Part shown: piece after piece, positions 42,786 through 50,619 of the stretch | Layout: every line of letters starts with the position of its first letter | How positions within the stretch are numbered: position 1 is the first letter of the stretch | Assembly: GCA_026169535.1 (NCBI GenBank) | Contig: JAPFCU010000045.1 | Span: 1 to 64,000, forward strand | Reading direction: 5' to 3' | DNA: 64,000 nt | From: Blautia sp. | GTDB lineage: Bacteria > Bacillota > Clostridia > Lachnospirales > Lachnospiraceae | The notes under the pieces: model-generated | What the model saw: only the letters and a program-made list of their open reading frames with translations | Database searches by the model: none | Told to the model about the DNA's origin: nothing | Translations under genes and position numbers: made by a program

Positions 42786-44654
42786 TTAAAGCTTATTTAC
42801 AAACAAAGCACGAATTGCATTCAGAACAGCAATTACCATTACCCCTACGTCCGCAAAGATTGCAAGCCACATATTGGCAATTCCCACTGCTCCCAAAATC
42901 AAACAAAGAATTTTGATTCCAATGGCAAAATAAATATTTTCATATACGATCCTCATACATTTTCTGGCAATTCGTACTGCTTTTGCCACTTTCAGAGGGT
43001 CATCATCCATAAGCACTACGTCTGCAGCTTCAATAGCTGCGTCTGATCCCAAAGCGCCCATGGCAATTCCTATATCTGCTCTGGAAAGCACCGGAGCATC
43101 ATTAATCCCGTCGCCTACAAACGCAAGCTTTTCTTTTGCCCCTTTCCTGTCGATCATTTCTTCTACTTTCGCAACTTTATCTGCAGGAAGAAGTTCGCTG
43201 TAAACCTTATCCACACCGATTTCTGAAGCTGCCTGGCGAGCCACTCTCTCCATATCTCCGGTAAGCATAACGGTTTCTCTTATACCTGATTTTTTTAACT
43301 GTCTGACTGCTTCTGCAGATGTAGGCTTCAGCACGTCTGCAATCAGAATATGCCCGGCATACTGACCGTCCAAAGCTACATGGACAATCGTTCCAACCTG
43401 ACTGCATTCCACATACTTAATTCCCAGGCTGTCCATAAGTTTACCATTTCCTACTGCAACAGATACGCCATCCACAATTGCAGTCACACCATTTCCGCTG
43501 ATCTCCCGGATATCTGTCACACGGCTGCGATCAATTTCCTTTCCATAAGCCTTCTGGAGGCTTTTACTGATAGGATGTGATGACGCACATTCTGCCATGG
43601 CTGAATATTCCAGTATTTTATGATCTTCCAGTGTATTGTGATGAACTCCACAAACCTCAAAAACACCCTTGGTAAGTGTACCTGTTTTATCAAAAACAAC
43701 ATATTTTGTCTGCGCAAGTGTTTCCAGATAGTTTGAACCTTTTACCAGAACGCCTGCCTTGCTGGCTCCTCCGATTCCGGCAAAAAAGCTTAATGGAATG
43801 CTGATGACCAACGCACAGGGACAGCTGATAACAAGGAAGGTAAGGGCCCGGTAGATCCACTCTCCCCACTGAGGAGTCATTCCCATAAACAGCATCCGGA
43901 TAATCGGCGGAAGCAAAGCCAGCGCCAGTGCGCTATAACAGACGATAGGTGTATAATAACGGGCAAATTTGGAAATAAAGTTTTCTGATCTGGATTTTCT
44001 GGAACTTGAATTTTCTACCAGATCCAGAATTTTGGAAACTGTAGATTCTCCAAATTCTTTTGTAGTGCGGATTTTCAGCACTCCGGACATATTGATGCAT
44101 CCACTGATGATCTCATCGCCTTCCTTTACCTCTCTCGGAAGACTTTCTCCGGTCAGAGCACTTGTATTCAGAGTTGAATTACCTTCTATGACAGTACCAT
44201 CAATGGGAACTTTTTCACCTGGCTGTACCACGATCACACTTCCCACTTCCACCTCATCCGGATCCACCTGTTCCAGGTTCCCGTCTCTTTCCACATTTGC
44301 ATAATCCGGACGGATATCCATAAGTTCACTGATATTCCGGCGGCTTTTTCCCACCGCATAGCTTTGAAAAAGCTCACCAATCTGATAAAACAGCATAACT
44401 GCCGTTCCTTCTTTAAAATCTCCCAGACAAAGAGCGCCTACAGTGGCAACTGCCATCAGAAAATTCTCGTCAAATACCTGTCTGTTCCGAATTCCTTTCC
44501 ATGCCTTCTGAAGAATATCATATCCAATCACAAGATACGGAATCATAAACAAAGCAGCCCGTAAGTATCCCTCCAGCGGAAACATTGACAGTGCTGCAAC
44601 CAGCACAGCAGCAACAATTATACGGATCAGCATTTTTTTCTGTTTTTTGTTCAT
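42786..44654 (-). CDS. cadA: P1B-type heavy-metal efflux ATPase (Zn/Cd/Pb)
   Basis: The 622-residue pump has the metal-binding membrane motif SCPCAL (Cys278, Cys280), the phosphorylation site DKTGTLT (Asp322), the actuator loop TGES, the SHPIS histidine motif and GDGINDAP. These mark a Zn/Cd/Pb-exporting P1B ATPase. It lacks the N-terminal HMA domain found in many relatives; a separate HMA protein is encoded just upstream. AAGGAG precedes the ATG. The metal is inferred from the CPC motif and the CadC-like sensor. Confidence 0.93.
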   Translation of the reverse strand: MNKKQKKMLIRIIVAAVLVAALSMFPLEGYLRAALFMIPYLVIGYDILQKAWKGIRNRQVFDENFLMAVATVGALCLGDFKEGTAVMLFYQIGELFQSYAVGKSRRNISELMDIRPDYANVERDGNLEQVDPDEVEVGSVIVVQPGEKVPIDGTVIEGNSTLNTSALTGESLPREVKEGDEIISGCINMSGVLKIRTTKEFGESTVSKILDLVENSSSRKSRSENFISKFARYYTPIVCYSALALALLPPIIRMLFMGMTPQWGEWIYRALTFLVISCPCALVISIPLSFFAGIGGASKAGVLVKGSNYLETLAQTKYVVFDKTGTLTKGVFEVCGVHHNTLEDHKILEYSAMAECASSHPISKSLQKAYGKEIDRSRVTDIREISGNGVTAIVDGVSVAVGNGKLMDSLGIKYVECSQVGTIVHVALDGQYAGHILIADVLKPTSAEAVRQLKKSGIRETVMLTGDMERVARQAASEIGVDKVYSELLPADKVAKVEEMIDRKGAKEKLAFVGDGINDAPVLSRADIGIAMGALGSDAAIEAADVVLMDDDPLKVAKAVRIARKCMRIVYENIYFAIGIKILCLILGAVGIANMWLAIFADVGVMVIAVLNAIRALFVNKL

Positions 44655-44744
44655 ATTCTGCTCCTTTTATACCTTGATCCACAGTCAGAATGCTCCCGGC
44701 ATTCCTGTTGGCAGTTATCTCCCTGTCACATTTCTGACTGGCTT

Positions 44745-44963
44745 TTATAAATATATCTCGCAGTCATCCTCTACTTTTTTGCAGTTTTTCAAAACTTCTT
44801 TCATAACTGCCTTCGGATCCTGTCCATCCTCAAATTCCACAATCATCTTCAGCATCATGAAGTTTACAGTCGCATCTTTAACTCCTGCAGTATTTTTTGC
44901 TGCCTGTTCCATTTTGTTTGCACAGTTTGCGCAATCCACTTCAATCTTATAAGTTTTTTTCAT
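44745..44963 (-). CDS. Free-standing HMA-domain metal-binding protein
   Basis: The 72-residue protein is a ferredoxin-fold HMA domain with the metal site DCANCANK (Cys11, Cys14). VKDATVNF and a second-half VEFEDGQDP match the family. Two more cysteines near the end (KNCKKVEDDCEI) are unusual. It is the first gene of the efflux operon and probably acts in trans as the missing N-terminal metal-binding domain of the ATPase. The ATG at 44963 follows AAAGGAGAAGG; an in-frame ATG at 44990 lies before this site. Confidence 0.92.
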   Translation of the reverse strand: MKKTYKIEVDCANCANKMEQAAKNTAGVKDATVNFMMLKMIVEFEDGQDPKAVMKEVLKNCKKVEDDCEIYL

Positions 44964-44987
44964 TGTACCTTCTCCTTTACATTTTGT

Positions 44988-45009
44988 CATATGAACAATT
45001 ATTCATATG
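44988..45009 (-). promoter_or_regulatory. Palindromic operator for the ArsR/SmtB repressor
   Basis: A perfect 8-6-8 inverted repeat (CATATGAA, six bases, TTCATATG) lies just downstream of the promoter. It has the form of ArsR/SmtB operators. A related half-site, TGAACATATG, lies inside the promoter spacer. Confidence 0.85.
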
Positions 45010-45018
45010 TTTGATTGT

Positions 45019-45047
45019 ATTATATCACCATATGTTCACTGTGTCAA
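45019..45047 (-). promoter_or_regulatory. Consensus promoter of the heavy-metal efflux operon
   Basis: On the minus strand, TTGACA (45047-45042) and TATAAT (45024-45019) are 17 bp apart: a perfect consensus match. A strong promoter of this kind needs tight repression, in line with the operator next to it. Confidence 0.92.
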
Positions 45048-45087
45048 TATATTTTCTGTTTGGCTGTTTCCCATATTCAGATGCAAA

Positions 45088-45162
45088 GAGAAACAGGCTG
45101 AGCATAGTGCCTTGTGAGGTTTACCAGGAAACGCAACACAGCACATGATCTGCCTGTTTCTC
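45088..45162. repeat. Long imperfect hairpin in the efflux operon / ytvI intergenic region
   Basis: Perfect 11-bp outer arms (GAGAAACAGGC / GCCTGTTTCTC) enclose 53 bases that can pair further (GTGC/GCAC, CAT/ATG, GTTT/AAAC). It lies about 55 bases past the ytvI stop, so it may be an unusual terminator or a small structured RNA. No second copy was seen in the window. Confidence 0.55.
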
Positions 45163-45215
45163 ATATACATCGTCTGTGAGGAACAAAATCCGCTCTATTC
45201 TCACAAACAGAAATT

Positions 45216-46289
45216 TTATAATTTTTCCATTAATTCCTCCCGGCTGAAATTCACCAGTACGGTCAGAGCAACCGGAAAAGCAACCAGTCCCACAAGTCCA
45301 AACAGCTTCAGTCCAAGGAACAAAGCTGCCAACGTCGCCAGAGGATGGAGACCAATCTGGCGCCCTACAATCCTGGGTTCCACCATATTCCTTACCACTA
45401 AAATTACCAGGTAAAGCACAAGAAGCCCAATTGCAAGTCCATGTTCCTCTATAATAAAGAGGACTGCAGCCCACGGAAGAAGTACGCCTCCTGTTCCCAG
45501 CACCGGAAGGATATCAAATACCGCAATCCCCAAAGCCAGAAGGGCAGGATACGGCATACCCAGAAGGAACATTCCTGCACACAGTTCCGCAAAAGTCAGC
45601 AGAAACAGAAAGCTGTAGGATCTGATATAAATAAATAATACATTCTTTACATAAGACTGTCCCTTTTCTACAAAAGCCAGCTGTTTTGGCGTCAGAAGCT
45701 TTTTGAAAAAGGATGTGATTCCGTCATAATCTCCCACAAAGAAAAACGTAGCTACAACTGTGATCACAAGCTTGATCACAAAACTTGGAATCCCACTGAT
45801 TCCCCCTGACAGAATCTGTACCACTTTCATGGAGAAGCTGGAAACATAAGTCCCCAGATTATTTGTCATCTCCTCAAAAGAATTTTCAATGGTCTTTGCT
45901 ACAGACGGGTGCACAGAAGCCATAGACTCTTCCAGATAATCAGAAATCGCCTCAAACACAGGCACTACCGTAGTATTGTAAAAATGAGGCACCTTACGCA
46001 CCAGGCCTCCGACTCCATCCAAAAGTCTCAGTCCCGCCCAGGCCGCCAGAAGAAACAGCAGTCCGTAAAATACAGCACAAAACACAATTGATATTATTTT
46101 TTTCTTTTTGGGATCTGTTTTTATTTTTCTCACAGGGATCTGAATCACTGCCGCTACAACAAAAGCAATGATAAAAGGCATCATAGGAGATACCAGATAT
46201 TTACATGCCACCCACACCAATATAGCTATCAGCGCATAAAATACAACATTGATGATAAATTTTTTCTTTCGCTCTACTCTGTTCTCCAT
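45216..46289 (-). CDS. AI-2E/YtvI-family membrane permease
   Basis: The 357-residue membrane protein has seven or eight helices and family segments: SPMMPFIIAFVVAAVIQIPV, FDILPVLGTGGVLLPWA, and RNMVEPRIVGRQIGLHPLATLAALFLG near the end. It belongs to the AI-2E (PerM) family and is most like the YtvI sporulation subgroup. The transported substance is unknown. It starts six bases after rlmD, so the two are co-transcribed. GGGAGTGAG precedes the ATG. Confidence 0.87.
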   Translation of the reverse strand: MENRVERKKKFIINVVFYALIAILVWVACKYLVSPMMPFIIAFVVAAVIQIPVRKIKTDPKKKKIISIVFCAVFYGLLFLLAAWAGLRLLDGVGGLVRKVPHFYNTTVVPVFEAISDYLEESMASVHPSVAKTIENSFEEMTNNLGTYVSSFSMKVVQILSGGISGIPSFVIKLVITVVATFFFVGDYDGITSFFKKLLTPKQLAFVEKGQSYVKNVLFIYIRSYSFLFLLTFAELCAGMFLLGMPYPALLALGIAVFDILPVLGTGGVLLPWAAVLFIIEEHGLAIGLLVLYLVILVVRNMVEPRIVGRQIGLHPLATLAALFLGLKLFGLVGLVAFPVALTVLVNFSREELMEKL

Positions 46290-46295
46290 GCTGTC

Positions 46296-47684
46296 TCACT
46301 CCCTGACGAAAACTGCCACAGCCTCTGTCCAGACTGTCTGACAGAACTGATCTACACAGCAGGCTTTTTCCAGACGATAGCCTGCGTGGAGAAATGTTTC
46401 CATATCTTCTGCAAGACTGGTTGCCTTACAGGATACATATACGATACGTTTTACCCCATAAGAAAGAATCTTCGGAAGAGCTTTTGGATGTACTCCCTCA
46501 CGAGGCGGATCCAAAATGATCATATCTGGCTTTTCCGTAAGATCATCCAATACTTTCAGCACATCTCCGGCTATAAAACGGCAATTGGAAAGGCCATTAA
46601 GCTCTGCGTTTTTCCGCGCTGCCTCTACTGCCTCCTCCACGATCTCCACACCGATTACTTCCCTGGCTACAGGCGCCAGCAGCTGTGCAATAGTTCCCGT
46701 CCCGCTGTAAAGATCAAAGACTTCCATACCTCTTGCATCTTCAACATATGAACGAACCACCGAATACAGAACCTCTGCTGCCAGAGAATTTGGCTGAAAG
46801 AAAGAAAACGTACTGATTCGGAACTTCAATCCCAGAAGAGTTTCATAAAACCAGTCCTTCCCGTACAGAATCCTTGTCTCATCACTTTTTACCACATCGG
46901 AAAGAGAATCATTAATGATATGCATGATTCCCACAATCTTTCCTTCCAGCTGCAGAGAAAGAAGCTGTTCTTTCAGTGGTTCCAGATCATACTGCTCCTG
47001 ACTGGTAGTAACCAGGTGCACCAGAATCTCGCCTGTCGTCACTCCTCGCCTGACCAGAAGATGCCGGAGATATCCCACATGCTGCAGTTTTTTATAATAG
47101 GATATCCCTCTCTCCCGAAAATAATCACGGACACAGGTCAAAATATCTGTCATGTCCTTATGGACAAGCTTACAATCATCTGTATTTAATATGTCATAGG
47201 TGCTGCCTTTTTTGTGGAGCCCAAGAGAAAGGGGGCCGTCCTTATACTCATCTCCAAAAGAAAATTCCATCTTATTCCGATAACAGAACTCTTCGGGACT
47301 TCCATTAATCCCTTCCCATACAAAATCAGCATTTCCCTCTTTGTCTACCTGGCCTTCCCTTATCAGAACCTCCTCCAGAAGTTCCCGGATCTGTCTGTCC
47401 TTCATCTTAAGCTGTTCTTCATAGGACATAGTCTGGTACATACAGCCTCCGCACTGAGGAAAAGAGGAGCACACCGGATTCCTTTTTTCCAGGGGGGATT
47501 TTTCCAGGATTTCCAGAATCCTTCCCTGAGCTTTATTCTTTCGTTTCTTCTGAATCATAAACCGGACCTTCTGTCCGGGAATCCCGTTTTTTATCAGGAT
47601 CTTCTGATCCTCCAGAATAACATAACCCTTATTGGGAAAATCCACTTTTTCTATAATGCCTTCGTATATCTCACCTTTTTTCAT
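46296..47684 (-). CDS. rlmD: RlmD/RumA-type 23S rRNA (uracil-5-)-methyltransferase
   Basis: The 462-residue protein has an N-terminal TRAM RNA-binding domain (about 1-60), a cysteine cluster for an Fe-S centre (CSSFPQCGGC near residue 72), and a C-terminal SAM-dependent methyltransferase. Motifs are VFDLYSGTGTIAQLLAP, ILDPPREGVHP and VYVSCKATSL with the catalytic Cys. It methylates uracil C5 in 23S rRNA. SCKATSL replaces the E. coli-type SCNPAT, a variation of the region after the cysteine. GAGGACAG precedes the ATG. Confidence 0.92.
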   Translation of the reverse strand: MKKGEIYEGIIEKVDFPNKGYVILEDQKILIKNGIPGQKVRFMIQKKRKNKAQGRILEILEKSPLEKRNPVCSSFPQCGGCMYQTMSYEEQLKMKDRQIRELLEEVLIREGQVDKEGNADFVWEGINGSPEEFCYRNKMEFSFGDEYKDGPLSLGLHKKGSTYDILNTDDCKLVHKDMTDILTCVRDYFRERGISYYKKLQHVGYLRHLLVRRGVTTGEILVHLVTTSQEQYDLEPLKEQLLSLQLEGKIVGIMHIINDSLSDVVKSDETRILYGKDWFYETLLGLKFRISTFSFFQPNSLAAEVLYSVVRSYVEDARGMEVFDLYSGTGTIAQLLAPVAREVIGVEIVEEAVEAARKNAELNGLSNCRFIAGDVLKVLDDLTEKPDMIILDPPREGVHPKALPKILSYGVKRIVYVSCKATSLAEDMETFLHAGYRLEKACCVDQFCQTVWTEAVAVFVRE

Positions 47685-47744
47685 ATAATTTCTGTCCTCA
47701 AAAACTCCTTTTCACCAAAATAATCAAATTTTTGTTTCACTGAC

Positions 47745-47764
47745 CCTGGCGCATCCTCGCCAGG
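47745..47764 (+). terminator. Small hairpin with plus-strand T run upstream of rlmD
   Basis: The stem CCTGGCG/CGCCAGG with a 6-base loop is followed by CATTTTTG on the plus strand. No plus-strand gene precedes it, so its role is unclear; it may lie in the rlmD leader. Confidence 0.4.
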
Positions 47765-47827
47765 CATTTTTGATGCAATAGAAAAATCCGTATAAAATAC
47801 ACCTGTTTCCCAGCGCATCAAGAAAAC

Positions 47828-47851
47828 AGCCCCGGTGTCAACCGGAGCTGT
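47828..47851 (-). terminator. Terminator after the small acidic membrane protein gene
   Basis: Stems CAGC/GCTG and CCGGT/ACCGG, with one mismatch and a 4-base loop, are followed by TTTTCTT on the transcript strand, six bases past the stop codon. Confidence 0.75.
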
Positions 47852-47857
47852 CGGTTT

Positions 47858-48085
47858 TTATTCTTCCTCATCCTCAAAATAATCGTCGAAATCGTCATCA
47901 AAATCTTCTTCAAAATCTTCCAGATAATCCGGCGTAAAGAAACGATAAACAGCAAAAGCAATTCCTGCTACTGCAGCAACGGCGCCAATGATGGCCAACA
48001 CCCAGAGGACTGTATTTTTCTGTTTGTCATCTTCTTTTTTCTTTAAGACTGCCAGTAACTCTTCAATTTTGGTATTCATATTCAT
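47858..48085 (-). CDS. Small membrane protein with a polyacidic tail
   Basis: The 75-residue protein has an N-terminal charged helix (TKIEELLAVLKKKEDDK), one membrane helix (about 25-46, VLWVLAIIGAVAAVAGIAF), and a tail of about 23 residues made almost only of Asp, Glu, Phe and Tyr. No known family is claimed. It may bind cations or a basic partner. The start at 48085 follows GAGAGG; a second ATG six bases later is also possible. Confidence 0.75.
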   Translation of the reverse strand: MNMNTKIEELLAVLKKKEDDKQKNTVLWVLAIIGAVAAVAGIAFAVYRFFTPDYLEDFEEDFDDDFDDYFEDEEE

Positions 48086-48229
48086 ATGCGCACCATCCTC
48101 TCTTTTTTCTGTCGGCATACTCACTGCCGTCACACAGGCAGTCCCCGCAAAAACGTTTCCTGCCTACATTGATTTATAGGTTATAGTATAACACCAACCG
48201 TAAGATTTTACCATAAGATATATAAAATT

Positions 48230-50458
48230 TTAGATTTTCTTAAGCTTTGCAAAACCGGCAAACATCTTCTTTATTCCTACACGATCGAAATCCACCGTAA
48301 CCTCATAGTCTCTTCCGCCTTCAACGATGTCCTTAACGATTCCTACACCAAACTTCACATGGCGTACCGTATCTCCTACTCCATAATCCAGAGAATCGGC
48401 TTTTTTTACCGTAAAGCTCTGCGGCTGGAATGCCTTTGACTGAAATGCCATTTTCATCTGCATATAGCTGCTTTTTCCGGAAGAAGTTTCCTGTATCTTC
48501 GGTTTTTTCTCCTGAATGGTATGCCCAAGCTCCACCAGTTCCCGTGGTATTTCTCTGACAAACCGGGACACACGGTTGTACTGCGTCTCTCCTCTGATCA
48601 TCCTCTGCTGAGCACAGGTAAGAGTAAGGTCTTTCATAGCTCTTGTAATCCCCACATAGCAAAGCCGGCGTTCTTCCTCCATATCTGAAAGATCTGCAGA
48701 AAAAATACACATACTGCTTGGAAATACACCGTCTTCCATTCCTGCCAGATATACATAAGGAAATTCCAGACCCTTGGCGCTGTGCAGGGTCATAAGAAGA
48801 ACATAGTCCTGATCCGGGTCTACGGAGTCAATATCCGCGATCAACGCGATCTCTTCCAGAAACCCGGATAAAGAAGCCTCTCTTCCTTCTGCAGCCATCG
48901 CTTCCTGATAGGAAACAGTCTTGGAGATCAGCTCATCGATATTTTCCAGTCTTGCTCTGGATTCCTCCGTATCTTCTTCTCTTAATTCATCTGCATATCC
49001 GGTAAGATCAATGATCTCCTCCAGAAGCTCCTGCACCGTATAGGCAGCTGCCTTGCTTTTCAGTGACTGGATAAAAGTAACAAACCCATCAATCTTGGAC
49101 TGGGCTCGTCCAATAGAAGGAATTTCCTCTGCCACACGGAGCGCATCATAAAAGCTGACCTGCATATGATCTGCATATTCCTGAACTCGTCCAATAGTAG
49201 TAGCTCCTATCCCTCTTTTCGGCACATTCAGAATACGGCGCACAGCCAGGTCATCTGCCGCATTATCTATGGTTTTCATATAAGACAGCAGATCCTTGAT
49301 CTCTTTACGGGCATAAAAGTTCACACCGCCAACGATTTTATAAGGAATATTTGCCAGAAGGCATTTTTCTTCAAAAAGACGGGACTGGGCATTTGTCCTG
49401 TAAAGGATCGCGCAGTCACGATACCGACAGGTACCCTCCCTGTGTTTTTTAGAGATATCTCCAACAACATACTCAGCTTCCTCAAATCCATTCATAAACT
49501 GGCGGAAATGAAGCTTATCTCCCTCAGGATTCTCTGTCCACAGAGTCTTTGGCTTACGTTCTGTATTATTAGCGATCACATCATTGGCTGCATTAAGGAT
49601 ATTCTGAGTAGAGCGGTAATTCTGTTCCAGACGGATCACCTTTGCGTCCGGAAATACCCGTTCGAATCCAAGGATATTTCCGATATTCGCACCACGAAAT
49701 TTATAAATTGACTGATCATCATCACCTACCACACAGAGGTTCCCATAACGGGAAGCCAGAAGGCTGACAAATTTAAACTGTGCCGTATTGGTATCCTGAT
49801 ACTCGTCTACCATAATATAACGGAAACGCTCCTGATACTGCTCCAGTACCTGATCGCAGTGCTGAAACAGTTCCACTGTTTTTACGATCAGATCATCAAA
49901 ATCAAGGGCATTATTCCTTCTTAGAGAATTCTGGTATTCACGGTAGATCTCCGCAACCTTCTTCTCATTAAAATCTGCTGCATTCAAAAGCATTTCATCC
50001 GGAGTGATCAACTCATCCTTAGCATGAGAGATCTGTGCCAGAAGGGAGCGTTCCTTATATTTTTTCGTATCTATATTCAACCGCCTGCACACATCCTTCA
50101 TCAGTGTCTTCTGGTCATCTGTATCATAGATAGTAAAATTATTGTCATATCCTATCCTGTCTGCATGTCTGCGCAGGATTCTTACGCAGGTGGAATGAAA
50201 CGTGGAAACCCATACACTTCCTCCGTCCATTCCTACAATCTTATCCACACGTTCCCTCATTTCCTGAGCGGCCTTGTTGGTAAAGGTAATTGCAAGGATA
50301 TTCCATGGATTCACACCCTTTTCTGCAATAAGGTATGCAATCCTGTGGGTCAGCACTCTGGTCTTTCCAGATCCGGCTCCTGCCAGAATCAGAAGAGGGC
50401 CTTCCGTATGATAAACAGCCTCCTGCTGCATATTGTTCAGTGATTCATAAATGCTCAT
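48230..50458 (-). CDS. pcrA: ATP-dependent DNA helicase PcrA (UvrD/Rep family)
   Basis: The 742-residue superfamily 1 helicase has GAGSGKTRVLTHRIAYL (motif I), FTNKAAQEMRERV (Ia), VDEYQDTN (II), VVGDDDQSIYKFRGA (III), EQNYRST (IV), LMTLHSAKGLEF (V) and EERRLCYVGITRA (VI). It unwinds DNA 3'-5' in repair and in removing replication blocks. The C-terminal PcrA tail with VGDTVRHVKFGVG is present. The ATG at 50458 follows AGGAGAA; the in-frame upstream extension reaches into the previous terminator. Confidence 0.97.
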   Translation of the reverse strand: MSIYESLNNMQQEAVYHTEGPLLILAGAGSGKTRVLTHRIAYLIAEKGVNPWNILAITFTNKAAQEMRERVDKIVGMDGGSVWVSTFHSTCVRILRRHADRIGYDNNFTIYDTDDQKTLMKDVCRRLNIDTKKYKERSLLAQISHAKDELITPDEMLLNAADFNEKKVAEIYREYQNSLRRNNALDFDDLIVKTVELFQHCDQVLEQYQERFRYIMVDEYQDTNTAQFKFVSLLASRYGNLCVVGDDDQSIYKFRGANIGNILGFERVFPDAKVIRLEQNYRSTQNILNAANDVIANNTERKPKTLWTENPEGDKLHFRQFMNGFEEAEYVVGDISKKHREGTCRYRDCAILYRTNAQSRLFEEKCLLANIPYKIVGGVNFYARKEIKDLLSYMKTIDNAADDLAVRRILNVPKRGIGATTIGRVQEYADHMQVSFYDALRVAEEIPSIGRAQSKIDGFVTFIQSLKSKAAAYTVQELLEEIIDLTGYADELREEDTEESRARLENIDELISKTVSYQEAMAAEGREASLSGFLEEIALIADIDSVDPDQDYVLLMTLHSAKGLEFPYVYLAGMEDGVFPSSMCIFSADLSDMEEERRLCYVGITRAMKDLTLTCAQQRMIRGETQYNRVSRFVREIPRELVELGHTIQEKKPKIQETSSGKSSYMQMKMAFQSKAFQPQSFTVKKADSLDYGVGDTVRHVKFGVGIVKDIVEGGRDYEVTVDFDRVGIKKMFAGFAKLKKI

Positions 50459-50556
50459 AAATTCTCCTGTATCTGTTGATTCGTTGATGGTCTGTTTCTT
50501 CCGCTCTCCGGCGGCTTTTGTCATGGAATCAATTTTATCATCTGCCGATGAAAATG

Positions 50557-50597
50557 ACAAGCAGGAACAAAGAGAAATCCCCTTTGCTCCTGCCTGT
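50557..50597 (-). terminator. Terminator of the alpha-galactoside operon
   Basis: A 16-position stem (two G-T pairs on the transcript strand) with a 9-base loop is followed by CATTTTC, 23 bases past the GH36 stop. It separates the operon from pcrA. Confidence 0.85.
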
Positions 50598-50619
50598 TAT
50601 TTAGACATTTTTCTTGACT

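Noticed and set aside
47745-47764. Terminator for a plus-strand gene upstream of rlmD
   Set aside because: No plus-strand gene precedes it. It is kept only as a low-confidence hairpin.
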